This document shows positions 7,421 to 15,834 of a stretch of DNA of 64,000 nt, in pieces. The DNA lies in NCBI RefSeq assembly GCF_000165835.1, contig NC_014640.1:5890001-5954000 (forward strand). The letters are read 5' to 3'. The translations under genes were made by a program, and so were the position numbers. The notes under the pieces are model-generated. The model did no database searches and was not told where the DNA came from. It saw nothing but the letters and a program-made list of their open reading frames with translations. How positions within the stretch are numbered: the stretch's first letter is position 1; every line of letters starts with the position of its first letter. This DNA is from Achromobacter xylosoxidans A8. Its GTDB lineage: Bacteria; Pseudomonadota; Gammaproteobacteria; Burkholderiales; Burkholderiaceae_B.

Positions 7421-9028
7421 TCAGATCCGGTTGTCGTACGCCTTGCGCGAGATGCGGCAGGAGATGATCGAATACGTCTTTGCCGCCAGGGCCTCGCGTA
7501 TCGCTCGCACCAGGCCCGCGCGGTCCTGCACGTCGAAGCCCAGGCCACCCATGCTCCTGGCCACGGCCGCAAAGTCCGTCCCGGGGAAATCCACCCCCAG
7601 GTTTGGCTGCCCGGTGCCGCGCTGCTTGATCTCGATCAGGGACAGGGACTCGTCCGCGAACACGAAGACAATGACTGGAGTCTTGGCGTCCCGGGCGGTC
7701 GCCAATTCGCCCAGTGTCATCTCCAGGCAGGCATCGCCCGTGAAGACCGCCACGGGGCGTTCGGGCTCCGCCAGCTTGGCGCCTATGCCCAGGGGCAAGG
7801 AGCAACCCATGGTGCAAAGACCCGACGACTGCATCAAGGTGCGCGGCTCGTAGCACTGCCAGGTCTGGGACAGCAGGATGCGGTGCGCGCCGCTGTCGAC
7901 CGACGCCACGGTATTGGCCGGCATTTCCGCGCGCGCGACATCCACGATGGCGCCGGGGCCCCATTCTTCGTCGACGCGGTAGATGCTCGCCAGCGCACGC
8001 TTGATGGCCCTGACCTCGTCGTCCTGCCATTCCGATGCGGTGCGCAAGCCGTCGGCCAACACCTCCACCCCGCATTTGATGTCGCCCACGAAGCTGATCG
8101 CCGACTGGTGCATGTAATGCGTATTGCGGTTCGAGGACAGCTCGATCACGTGCGCGCCGTCTTCCCAGATGTTGCGCCAGCCCACCCGCATTTCGATCGG
8201 GTCATAGCCCAGCAACAGCACCACATCCGCCTCTTTGATCAGCGGCAGCACGATGCTGTCGGCCTTCGGCGAAAGGCCCATGCCGCCCACGGCCATCTCG
8301 TCGCGCTCGTCGATGATGCCCTTGGCCTTGTACGTGGTGATCAGCGGGATCCGGTGCTTCTGCACCAGCGCGCGGACCTGCTCCTCCGCGCGATGATGCA
8401 GGGCCTCCACACCGGCAATGATGACGGGGCGCTTGGCATTGCCCAACCACGACCGTGCCAATTCGAGCTGCTCGGTATGCGCGGGAACGGCCGGGGCCGG
8501 CTGGACGCGCCGGGCGCCCCTGGCCATAGCGGCCTCGGCGATGGCCACGCTGATCGGCACGTCGACATGAACCGGTCCGGGGGGATCGTCCATTGCTATG
8601 GCCAATGCCTTGTCCATGATGGCCTCTGCATTGCCCGGCGTCATGCGCAACGAGGCCTTGGTGATCGGCCGCATCAGGGCGGCATGGTCGAACACCTGAT
8701 GGGTATAGGTGGCGGCTTCGTCCTCGTCGACGCAGCCGGTCAGGAAGATCATGGGCACGCGGTCCTGCAGCGCATTGGCCACCACGTTCACCGCATTGGC
8801 CACGCCGGGCCCCAAGGTGGCGACCAGCACGCCCGGCGCGCCAGTGCGGTGGAACACTCCCTCCGCCATGAAGCCGCCGGAGTTCTCATGCTTGACCAGA
8901 GTGAATTTGACCCCCGCTTCGTCCAGTCCACGCATGACGGACAGGACCTCGCCGCCAGGAATCCCGAATGCGTGGCGGCACCCTGCCTCGTACAGGCGTT
9001 TACCGATGATCTGCGAAACCGTGGACAT
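7421..9028 (-). CDS. Thiamine diphosphate-dependent enzyme, acetolactate synthase-like
   Basis: 535 residues with the three-domain layout of the ThDP family: an N-terminal Pyr domain with the conserved cofactor-activating glutamate in KHENSGGFMAEG (Glu48), a central domain, and a C-terminal PP domain. The usual GDG...NN magnesium/diphosphate motif is altered to GDA (431-433), with ADES near 458-461. Such enzymes decarboxylate or ligate 2-oxo acids. The start at 9028 has an AAGGGG ribosome site nine bases upstream. Between an aminotransferase and a Bug/M20 pair it likely handles the 2-oxo acid made by the aminotransferase. True acetolactate synthase is unlikely because no small subunit is present. 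Confidence 0.82.
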   Translation of the reverse strand: MSTVSQIIGKRLYEAGCRHAFGIPGGEVLSVMRGLDEAGVKFTLVKHENSGGFMAEGVFHRTGAPGVLVATLGPGVANAVNVVANALQDRVPMIFLTGCVDEDEAATYTHQVFDHAALMRPITKASLRMTPGNAEAIMDKALAIAMDDPPGPVHVDVPISVAIAEAAMARGARRVQPAPAVPAHTEQLELARSWLGNAKRPVIIAGVEALHHRAEEQVRALVQKHRIPLITTYKAKGIIDERDEMAVGGMGLSPKADSIVLPLIKEADVVLLLGYDPIEMRVGWRNIWEDGAHVIELSSNRNTHYMHQSAISFVGDIKCGVEVLADGLRTASEWQDDEVRAIKRALASIYRVDEEWGPGAIVDVARAEMPANTVASVDSGAHRILLSQTWQCYEPRTLMQSSGLCTMGCSLPLGIGAKLAEPERPVAVFTGDACLEMTLGELATARDAKTPVIVFVFADESLSLIEIKQRGTGQPNLGVDFPGTDFAAVARSMGGLGFDVQDRAGLVRAIREALAAKTYSIISCRISRKAYDNRI

Positions 9029-9094
9029 GCAACATTCCCCTTTAGGAAGGCTTTGATACGAGTGCTTGAAAAATGGCGGCGGCAAACGCCGCGG

Positions 9095-10294
9095 CTATTG
9101 AAGATTGCCCAAGGAGGCGGCCATGCGGGCGGCTGCAATCTGCAGGTTTTGATCGGAGGTCGCGTACGAAAGGCGCATGAATCCCGGCATGCCGAAACCC
9201 GAACCCGGCACGGCAGCCACGCCCGCGCCCAGCAGGTATGACGCCAGCGCAACGTCATCCTCCAGACGTAGGCCGGCAGGCGTCTTGCGACCGATGAAAC
9301 CGCGTACGTCGGGAAACAGGTAAAACGCGCCTTCCGGCCGCGGCGTCGCCAGGCCATCGATTTGCGCGAACTGCGCCAGCAGGTAATCGCGGCGTTGCTG
9401 GAAGATGCCGCAGCGGCGGCGCACCTCGTCCTGCGGCCCTGCGAGCGCGGCGACTGCGGCCGCCTGCGACACCGAGGACGTGTGGGAGTTGATCTGCATC
9501 TGCACTTTCGTCATGGCATCGATCAAGAACCTGGGGCCACAGGCGTAGCCCACCCGCCAGCCCGTCATCGAGTAGGCCTTGGATACGCCGTTGACGGTCA
9601 GGATCCGATGCGCCAGATCCGGCGCGATCTGCGCGAACGTGACGAAACTCCTGCCGTCATAGAGTATGTGTTCATAGATGTCGTCGACCATGATCAGGAA
9701 ATCCTGATTGCGGCTGGACCGGATGACGGCGGCGAACTGCTCCAGCTGCTGTTGCGTGTAAGCGGTGCCGCTGGGGTTGCTGGGCGAGTTCAGGACCAGC
9801 CATTTGGTCTTCGGCGTAATGGCAGCCTCGAGCACCTGCGGATGCAGCGCATAGGCCTCATCCGGCGTCGTCGCCAAGGGGCGCAGCACGCCGCCATTCA
9901 TCGACACGATATCGCTGTAAGACGCCCAATACGGGGCCGGGATCATCACCTCGTCCCCGGGCGACAAAGTGGCCAGGAAGGCCTGATAGATCACCTGCTT
10001 GCCGCCACAACCCACATTGATCTGCGCCAGCGTGCATTCAATGCCGTTGTCCCTGCGGAACTTCTCGGCGATCGCCTCGCGCAACAACGGGGTCCCGTTG
10101 ATCGGCGTGTAACGCGTCTGGCCGTCAGCGATAGCGCGCGCCGCAGCCTCGCAGATATGGGCAGGCGTCGGGAAATCGGGTTCGCCCAGCGTCATGTCGA
10201 TGACGCTGCGGCCCTGTTGAATGGCTTGGCGGGTCTGCTCTGCCATGACCTGGATGGGTGAGGAACGCAGAGTGGAAACGAGTGGCGAGAGCAT
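9095..10294 (-). CDS. PLP-dependent class I/II aminotransferase (aspartate aminotransferase-like)
   Basis: 399 residues with fold-type I aminotransferase motifs: SPSNPSG at 170-176, VDDIYEH at 203-209 (Asp contacting the pyridine nitrogen, Tyr the phenolate), and SKAYSMTGWR with the PLP lysine at about 239. It should convert an amino acid to its 2-oxo acid using an acceptor such as 2-oxoglutarate. It is the first gene of the minus-strand operon and faces a LysR gene across a 73-base operator-rich gap. Family is certain; amino-acid specificity cannot be read from sequence, though the neighbourhood points to catabolism. Confidence 0.88.
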   Translation of the reverse strand: MLSPLVSTLRSSPIQVMAEQTRQAIQQGRSVIDMTLGEPDFPTPAHICEAAARAIADGQTRYTPINGTPLLREAIAEKFRRDNGIECTLAQINVGCGGKQVIYQAFLATLSPGDEVMIPAPYWASYSDIVSMNGGVLRPLATTPDEAYALHPQVLEAAITPKTKWLVLNSPSNPSGTAYTQQQLEQFAAVIRSSRNQDFLIMVDDIYEHILYDGRSFVTFAQIAPDLAHRILTVNGVSKAYSMTGWRVGYACGPRFLIDAMTKVQMQINSHTSSVSQAAAVAALAGPQDEVRRRCGIFQQRRDYLLAQFAQIDGLATPRPEGAFYLFPDVRGFIGRKTPAGLRLEDDVALASYLLGAGVAAVPGSGFGMPGFMRLSYATSDQNLQIAAARMAASLGNLQ

Positions 10295-10327
10295 GGACTT
10301 TTTCCGGTGGCAACGGGAATAAGTCTA

Positions 10328-10367
10328 GAATTCAAAGAATTCAACAACAATTGAATTTGAATTCAAT
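10328..10367. promoter_or_regulatory. LysR operator region between divergent genes
   Basis: The short gap between the aminotransferase operon and the LysR gene carries repeated GAATTCAA/TTGAATTC elements, including the perfect inverted repeat ATTCAA-N6-TTGAAT at 10339-10356. The stretch is strikingly AT-rich against its surroundings. Position and symmetry fit a LysR-type regulator controlling both its own gene and the divergent operon. The binding protein is inferred from position only. Confidence 0.6.
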
Positions 10368-11267
10368 ATGACATCTCCGCTTGGACCCAATGCGCCAACC
10401 TTGCGTCAACTGGAGCTATTCCTGTCGCTCGCTGCGTCGGACGGCATCGCCAGCGGCGGCTCCAAGATAGGCATGACGCCGTCCACCACCAGCCACGTAC
10501 TGCGTGCGCTCGAAACCACGCTGGGCACAGACCTGATTGATCGCAATGCTCCGCAGCTGGAACTCACCCATGCCGGGCAGCAGATACTGCCTCATGTGCG
10601 CGACCTGTTTGCCGCGATGCATCTCATCCAGGCAACGGCGGGCGCAAGCGCGGGCCTCAACAGCGGGATGCTTCGGTTGGGATCGTTTGGCCTGAGTTCC
10701 TCGTTGCAGCTACTTCCGCCGCTGCTGCAACGCTTTCGGCAGCTCTACCCCGGAATCGATGTACGGGTCTTCGAGAAAGCCGATGGCGAGATCGAACAGG
10801 ACTTGATCGAGCGCCGGCTGGAGATCGGCGTCGTCACCCTGCCGAAAAGCAATTTCGACACCCTCCAATTGGCCGAGGACGAATTGGTTGCCGTGCTGCC
10901 GGAAGGACATGCGCTCGCTGCGGAGGCAGCCATCGACATCCGCCACCTGGGCCGCTATCCCTTGATCCTGACTCACGCCGGATCACAGAGCCTGGTTGCC
11001 AAAATGTTCGCGCGATCCGACACCGCGCCGAAGATTTCACACGAACTGACCCAGATGCTGTCGATCCTGGCGTTCGTGCAGAAGGGCGAAGGAATATCGG
11101 TAGTGGCATCGCTGGCATTGCCGGACGCCTATCCCGGCGTGGTCTACCGGCCTTTGCTGCCCAAGACGGCACGGCGCGTCGGACTGGCATGCCTGAACGA
11201 GAACCGCCTGTCTCCCGCGGCAGCAGCGTTCTGGAAACAGGCCAAGACCAGCCAGAGGAAGAAATAG
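10368..11267 (+). CDS. LysR-family transcriptional regulator
   Basis: 299 residues: an N-terminal winged helix-turn-helix (about residues 10-68, including TLRQLELFLSLA and a recognition helix around the TPSTTSHVLRALE segment) and a C-terminal effector-binding domain (about 95-295). It is transcribed away from the aminotransferase, ThDP, Bug and M20 operon and probably activates it in response to the pathway substrate. The start is the only ATG before the helix-turn-helix and directly follows the palindromic operator, consistent with autoregulation. Confidence 0.9.
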   Translation: MTSPLGPNAPTLRQLELFLSLAASDGIASGGSKIGMTPSTTSHVLRALETTLGTDLIDRNAPQLELTHAGQQILPHVRDLFAAMHLIQATAGASAGLNSGMLRLGSFGLSSSLQLLPPLLQRFRQLYPGIDVRVFEKADGEIEQDLIERRLEIGVVTLPKSNFDTLQLAEDELVAVLPEGHALAAEAAIDIRHLGRYPLILTHAGSQSLVAKMFARSDTAPKISHELTQMLSILAFVQKGEGISVVASLALPDAYPGVVYRPLLPKTARRVGLACLNENRLSPAAAAFWKQAKTSQRKK

Positions 11268-11396
11268 CCCACGACGCGGCACGCGCGGTCATGCAGGCGG
11301 CAGACAGCGCAACAGCGTCCGCGCCGGTAAACTGCGCCGTTATCTCGGCGCCTGCGGGCTGCCCGAACCTGCACACAACCTGGAGCACTACACACG

Positions 11397-12068
11397 ATGA
11401 TCCGTCATCTGGTCTTTGCAGCATCGTTGGCCATGGCAGGCAGCGCCGCGGCTGCCCCCTCTTTCAACTGCGCCAAAGCCACGTCTCCGGTCGAAAAAGC
11501 CATTTGCGCCCACCCGGCGCTGGCTGACCAGGATGCGGCCATCGCGCAGCAGTACAAGGCTGTGCGTGCCAAGCTCGACGCCGAGGCGGTCAAATCGCTG
11601 ACCTCCGATCAACGTTATTTCCTGAGCGTGCGGGACAACATCTATGCCGAGCCCTTTACGGGAAGCACTCCCGTCAAAGAGATCGGCACCAGCATGCGCT
11701 ACCGCCTGGATTTTCTGAAGGCCATCAATCCCCAGCCAGCTGCCGGCTTCGTCGGCAAGTGGAAGAACCTCGAGGGTGAAATTGAAATCACCCGAACCGC
11801 CGACGGCCAATTGTTCGTGGCGGCCAACTCGGCCCAGCCCTACAACGGCCGCTGGGTCTGCGATCTGAGCGGCAAGGCGGTCGCCTCCGGCGACAGCCTG
11901 ATCGTCAGCTATCAGGACGGGCCGCCCTGGACCCTGGACCTGACGCGCCGCGGCGCCGTGCTGATGGTGCGTGAAACGCCGCCCGCCGGGGTGGCAAACG
12001 ACGGCTTCGGCCCGCCGTTCTGCGGCATGAATGGCAGCCTGGAGGGGGCTTGGTTCGCGGTGCGCTGA
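11397..12068 (+). CDS. Secreted protein with LprI/DUF1311-like N-terminal domain
   Basis: 223 residues with a clear signal peptide (cleavage after SAAAA near residue 20). The mature protein opens with the cysteine pattern of the LprI/DUF1311 family: FNCAKATSPVEKAIC, then an aspartate-rich helix ('HPALADQDAAIAQQY'). The C-terminal half is probably a small beta-rich domain with two more cysteines (about residues 161 and 207). LprI-like proteins have been described as lysozyme inhibitors in mycobacteria, but most members have no known role. The gene stands alone, 129 bases after the LysR gene and convergent with the GntR gene. Confidence 0.7.
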   Translation: MIRHLVFAASLAMAGSAAAAPSFNCAKATSPVEKAICAHPALADQDAAIAQQYKAVRAKLDAEAVKSLTSDQRYFLSVRDNIYAEPFTGSTPVKEIGTSMRYRLDFLKAINPQPAAGFVGKWKNLEGEIEITRTADGQLFVAANSAQPYNGRWVCDLSGKAVASGDSLIVSYQDGPPWTLDLTRRGAVLMVRETPPAGVANDGFGPPFCGMNGSLEGAWFAVR

Positions 12069-12113
12069 GCAGAGGGAAATTGGGCATGTTGAATGGACTT
12101 CATTCCGCTCAAT

Positions 12114-12143
12114 AAAAAGCGGCGTGGTCCCACCACTCCACGC
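12114..12143 (-). terminator. Candidate intrinsic terminator of the GntR gene
   Basis: On the minus strand GCGTGG (12143-12138) pairs with CCACGC (12127-12122) across a ten-base loop, and three bases later comes TTTTT (12118-12114). It lies just beyond the stop codon of the GntR gene at 12160. The loop is large and the U-run short, so this is a moderate call. Confidence 0.45.
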
Positions 12144-12159
12144 TCAACAACCGAAGCCC

Positions 12160-12840
12160 TCACACGTGGTTGATCAATGCGGCCGCGTCGAAAAGATTCG
12201 CTAAATAAGTAAGGGCTTCGGAAATGTCGGTCTCTATCAATTGCCGCGCCTTGCCACCGTCTCGCTTGCGCAAAGCATCGCATAGCTCATATCGCCATCC
12301 TGCGCGCACTTGTTGCACCATGCGGATGAAATCTGGATGCAACAGCCGGATGTAAGGACCGGTCTGCAGCCACAGCATTTCGATGTGCCGCACGAGTACG
12401 GGCATTTCGCTAGCCCGGTAAAGAGCGACCTGAAACTCGGCCACCTTTTGCGTGTCCTTTGCGATATCGCCCGAATGCCGGGCGGCCTCAACCTCGCCTG
12501 CCAACCGCTCCAGCACCTTGATGTCCGCCGCCGTCGCGTTCGCAGCGGCGCGTTCAGCAGCCAGGCCTTCCAACGAAAGGCGGATGTCCCGTAACTCCAG
12601 CACCCGTGCCTTCGACAATATGGGCACACGCACGGAGCGGCTGTGCTCCTGCGTCAGCACGCCTTCCGCAATGAGGCGATGCAGCGCCTCTCGAACCGGG
12701 GTCAGACTGACCTCGAATTCCGACGCGAGTTGCCGCAGCAGCAGTTTTTCCCCGGGCGCGAAACGCCCGCAGATCAGAGACCCACGAATGCCTTGATAGA
12801 CGCTCTCGCGCATAGCTGTTTCTGGGGTTGCTTCGGACAT
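12160..12840 (-). CDS. GntR-family (FadR/FCD) transcriptional regulator
   Basis: About 226 residues. An N-terminal GntR winged helix (about residues 10-75) includes the 'GRFAPGEKL' turn and the 'SLTPVREALHRL' recognition helix; an all-helical FCD ligand domain follows (about 85-215). I placed the start at 12840; in-frame starts at 12852 (ATG) and 12885 (TTG) add residues not typical of the family, and none has a clear ribosome site. It is divergent from the Bug/M81 genes across a gap that carries the TGTGATCACA palindrome, and is the likely repressor of both elements at 12941-12991 and 15749-15797. Confidence 0.87.
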   Translation of the reverse strand: MSEATPETAMRESVYQGIRGSLICGRFAPGEKLLLRQLASEFEVSLTPVREALHRLIAEGVLTQEHSRSVRVPILSKARVLELRDIRLSLEGLAAERAAANATAADIKVLERLAGEVEAARHSGDIAKDTQKVAEFQVALYRASEMPVLVRHIEMLWLQTGPYIRLLHPDFIRMVQQVRAGWRYELCDALRKRDGGKARQLIETDISEALTYLANLFDAAALINHV

Positions 12841-12940
12841 GACACGCTGCATGACGGAGTTGAATGTGACATAAAACAGGGCCAATTCTCCCAGAATTTC
12901 GCACGGTGCACTCCGGCGTCCTTGCCTAGCTACGTGGCAA

Positions 12941-12991
12941 GGGAATTCCCTAGCGTTATTTTGTGATCACATTATTTTCCATAAGTGATAT
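12941..12991. promoter_or_regulatory. Operator/promoter element A (GGGAATTCCC and TGTGATCACA)
   Basis: The gap between the GntR gene and the Bug gene holds GGGAATTCCC (12941-12950), the perfect palindrome TGTGATCACA (12962-12971), and, 13 bases after it, the half-site-like GTGATAT (12985-12991). The same three blocks recur at 15749-15797 with the last two at identical spacing. FCD-type GntR regulators bind short palindromes of this kind, so this is a probable binding site for the adjacent regulator. Which block is promoter and which is operator cannot be settled by eye. Confidence 0.7.
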
Positions 12992-13027
12992 ATTTCTGGA
13001 ACAAAATCGACACTCCGGGGATTCGAC

Positions 13028-14023
13028 ATGGCCAACACCACGTCCCAGAATTGCAGCATTGATGCCAGCCCACGCGCGCACATAGCCCTCGCCGCCTTCC
13101 TTGCCCTCTCGAGCCTGGGGACAGCCGCCGCGGCGGCAGACTTTCCCAAGAACGAAATTCACCTCGTCGTAAATTACGGCCCCGGTGGTAACACCGATGT
13201 GGCTGCGCGCGTTCTGGCCAAGGGCATGGAAGCGAGACTGGGCCGACCCGTGGTGGTCGAAAACAAGCCCGGTGCGCTCGGGACGCTCGGCCCAGGCTAT
13301 GTGGCGCGCCAGACGCCGGACGGCTATACCGTCGGCGTGGTCACTTATTCCACACAGGCCATCCTGCCGCACCTGATGAAGCTCCCCTATGGAGCTCAGG
13401 ATTTCGCCTTCGTGGCTGGCGTGGGGCGATACCGTTACGGCATCGTGGTGCGCACCGATTCGCCCTACCTCACCCTGCAAGACTTGCTGAACGCCGCCAA
13501 GAAGGGAGATGGCGTTTTTCTCGGCTCACCCAGCGCCTCAGTCAACCTCGCGGTGCTCGAGCTAAGTCGCCAGACCGGAGGCAAGTTCGAACAAGTCCTG
13601 TACAAGTCCGGCACCGAGACTGTCAACGCCCTCCTGGGCAAGCAAATAGATGTCACCGTCGCGAACCCCTCCGACGTTCTACCGCACATGCAGGCCGGCA
13701 AACTGCGAATGATTGCGTCAGTGGGGCCGATGCGTTGGCCTGAGTACCCAGACGTACCAACGCTTCGGGAGAGCGGCTGGCCAGTGCAGATCGACTCGTC
13801 GATCGGGCTTGCGGCACCGCTCGGCACGCCGCCCGAGGTGCTTGCCATTTTGCAAGATGCAGCCCTCGCGGCAGTCCGTGATGCCGCGACGCTCGAGTCA
13901 TTCGACAAGTTGGGCATGGACGCAATGCCGCTGAACGGCGCCGAATATGCCGCACAGTTAAAAAAGGGCCTCCAGGAAATGGGACAGATGATCCGCGACA
14001 CGCAAATGCCGCGGATCAACTGA
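13028..14023 (+). CDS. Bug/TctC-family periplasmic substrate-binding protein
   Basis: 331 residues with a long N-terminal region and a signal sequence ending near TAAAAA (about residue 37). Landmarks of the family are the NYGPGGNTDV loop near residue 55 and VENKPGALG near residue 79, with the usual second-lobe segments. It begins 37 bases after element A and is followed within 14 bases by the M81 peptidase gene, so it is probably the ligand-binding component for the substrate that the following enzymes degrade. No TctA/B permease is present in the window. Confidence 0.9.
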   Translation: MANTTSQNCSIDASPRAHIALAAFLALSSLGTAAAAADFPKNEIHLVVNYGPGGNTDVAARVLAKGMEARLGRPVVVENKPGALGTLGPGYVARQTPDGYTVGVVTYSTQAILPHLMKLPYGAQDFAFVAGVGRYRYGIVVRTDSPYLTLQDLLNAAKKGDGVFLGSPSASVNLAVLELSRQTGGKFEQVLYKSGTETVNALLGKQIDVTVANPSDVLPHMQAGKLRMIASVGPMRWPEYPDVPTLRESGWPVQIDSSIGLAAPLGTPPEVLAILQDAALAAVRDAATLESFDKLGMDAMPLNGAEYAAQLKKGLQEMGQMIRDTQMPRIN

Positions 14024-14037
14024 GCGTCTGAACTGGC

Positions 14038-15564
14038 ATGAAAACCGAATCCTTGAAAATTCTTGTCGGCGGCTTTTTCCACGAAACCCATGCGTTCAAC
14101 CCTCGCCCGACCACCGCAAGCGCATTTACATGGATCGAAGGCCCTGAACTCATAGCTGAGATGCAAGGTGCAGGCACCACCTTGGGAGGCATCGTTTCGG
14201 AGCTGACGCAACGGGAGCACACCGTGATACCCGTCCTCTTCGCCGAGGCGGCGCCTGGCGGCCCCGTCGATGAGGACGTGTATGAGAATCTCCTGACGCG
14301 ATTCAAGACAAGCATCGAAAGCGCTCTTGACCAATTTGGACGAATCGACGGCATCGCGCTGGAGCTGCATGGGGCCATGGCCACCGCGTCGATCAGCGAT
14401 GTCGAAGGCCACTTCCTTAAACTCTTGCGCACCTGGGTGGGCGAGGACGTACCAATTGCCGTCGGCCTGGATCTTCATTGCCATATAACGGCCGACATGC
14501 TGAGTGCGGCAGACATTGTCAGTGCCTGCAAGGAAAACCCCCATCGCGACGTCATGGACTGCGGCCGCCGCTGCGTCCAACTGCTGGAGGCTGCTGTCCG
14601 GAAGACGATCAAGCCGGTCTCGGTGCTCACTAAGGCGCGCATGATTCTGCCCGGAAATGCCGACACCAGTTCTGGCCCGCTCCACGCGCTACACGAGCAA
14701 GCCCGCCAGATGCTGCGTCAACACCCAGCGCTACTGGATATTTCTCTATTCAACGTTTTTCCCTACGCCAACGGCCAAGCCATGGGCCAGGGCGCGCTGG
14801 TCATCGCCGACGGCGATGCCGCGCTCGCCGCCAAGCTGGCCGAAAAATTGGCAGGCGATTTCTGGCTTCGACGTGACGAATTTCTGGATACGCTACCGAC
14901 TACGGATGCGGCTCTCGAGAAGGTTCAGGAAAGTCCCGAAGAACGCCCATTTCTTTTGGCAGATATGGGAGATCGTGTGCTGGCTGGAGCGCCAGGCGAC
15001 AGCATTGAAATCCTGCGCCATGCCCAGCATCGCCAGCGGCCGCTACGCGGCGCCGTAACAGTGACCGATGCACAGGCGGTCCAGCATGCGCATGCGCTTG
15101 GTGTCGGAGCTCGCTTCGTCGCCAGACTCGGGGGCCTTGATACGCCTGGCCTGTCGTCGCTGGAAACCCAAGCCGAGGTCATCGCCCTGGGCCCGGGGAG
15201 CTACGTCGTGAGCGGACCCTACAAGCAGGGAACGTTGATTCAGCTCGGCTCGACAGCTACTTTGCGCATGCCCGATGGTTCCGTCGTCATCGCCACCAGC
15301 CAGCCTGGACTGATACACGATCCGCAGGGGTTCCGCAGCCATGGCGTCGAGCCGGGCGAATTTGATTTTGTCGGGATCAAGTCGGGCTACCACTTCAAGC
15401 TGAACTTTGCGGGCATCGGGACGGCGCTCGCTGTCGCTACCCCGGGGCTTAGTATTTATGCTCCCGGCCGTTACGCCTGGAGTGATAGTCGGATTTGGCC
15501 CGAGCACGACGTAACGGCGGAACCTCTGCTGGGGCCTTGGTACTCGGTCGATCGTTTCGCCTAA
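14038..15564 (+). CDS. M81 family metallopeptidase (MlrC/microcystinase C-like)
   Basis: 508 residues. The N-terminal domain starts with the family signature GGFFHETHAFNP (His15 and His18 are likely metal ligands) and has a second metal region GLDLHCHITADM. The C-terminal third is the MlrC_C domain. The founding member, MlrC of Sphingomonas, cleaves linearised microcystin products; most relatives in Burkholderiales have unknown substrates and lie beside Bug or ABC transporters. The start 14 bases after the Bug stop implies one transcript. Family call is strong; substrate is open, perhaps a small peptide or amide. Confidence 0.85.
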   Translation: MKTESLKILVGGFFHETHAFNPRPTTASAFTWIEGPELIAEMQGAGTTLGGIVSELTQREHTVIPVLFAEAAPGGPVDEDVYENLLTRFKTSIESALDQFGRIDGIALELHGAMATASISDVEGHFLKLLRTWVGEDVPIAVGLDLHCHITADMLSAADIVSACKENPHRDVMDCGRRCVQLLEAAVRKTIKPVSVLTKARMILPGNADTSSGPLHALHEQARQMLRQHPALLDISLFNVFPYANGQAMGQGALVIADGDAALAAKLAEKLAGDFWLRRDEFLDTLPTTDAALEKVQESPEERPFLLADMGDRVLAGAPGDSIEILRHAQHRQRPLRGAVTVTDAQAVQHAHALGVGARFVARLGGLDTPGLSSLETQAEVIALGPGSYVVSGPYKQGTLIQLGSTATLRMPDGSVVIATSQPGLIHDPQGFRSHGVEPGEFDFVGIKSGYHFKLNFAGIGTALAVATPGLSIYAPGRYAWSDSRIWPEHDVTAEPLLGPWYSVDRFA

Positions 15565-15748
15565 GCCGGCGCGGCATATCGCGTCGCGTGGTCCGAGCGC
15601 GACATCTTTCATGCCTCGCAGAGAGGCCTTCTCGCAAAAGATGCAATCACATTGCACGTCGACCTTCCGGCGGGCATTCGCGCGTCCATGGAACTGGGCG
15701 CTCTCACGGAAATTTCGCGGATGACGATGGATCGTCTGGCCCACTCAC

Positions 15749-15797
15749 GGGAATTCCCTATCTATTTTGTGATCACAAATTATATTGTTCGTGATAT
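15749..15797. promoter_or_regulatory. Operator/promoter element B, near copy of element A
   Basis: Upstream of the PLP enzyme gene, GGGAATTCCC (15749-15758), TGTGATCACA (15768-15777, extended to TTGTGATCACAA) and GTGATAT (15791-15797) repeat the arrangement at 12941-12991. The 13-base gap between the last two blocks is the same in both copies, while the first gap differs by two bases. The remaining 184 bases between the M81 stop and this element show no gene. It probably makes the PLP enzyme and ABC genes a second promoter unit of the same regulon. Confidence 0.7.
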
Positions 15798-15834
15798 CTT
15801 AATTTTTCATTCACTTTCACATAAAGCACCTGCC

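Noticed and set aside
6378..8075. Apparent fusion of a 240-residue N-terminal region to the Bug protein
   Set aside because: The extra region is a shadow of the ThDP gene; the Bug signal peptide starts at 7346.
7367..9241. Plus-strand open frame of 624 codons
   Set aside because: Antisense to the ThDP enzyme, which has conserved motifs throughout.
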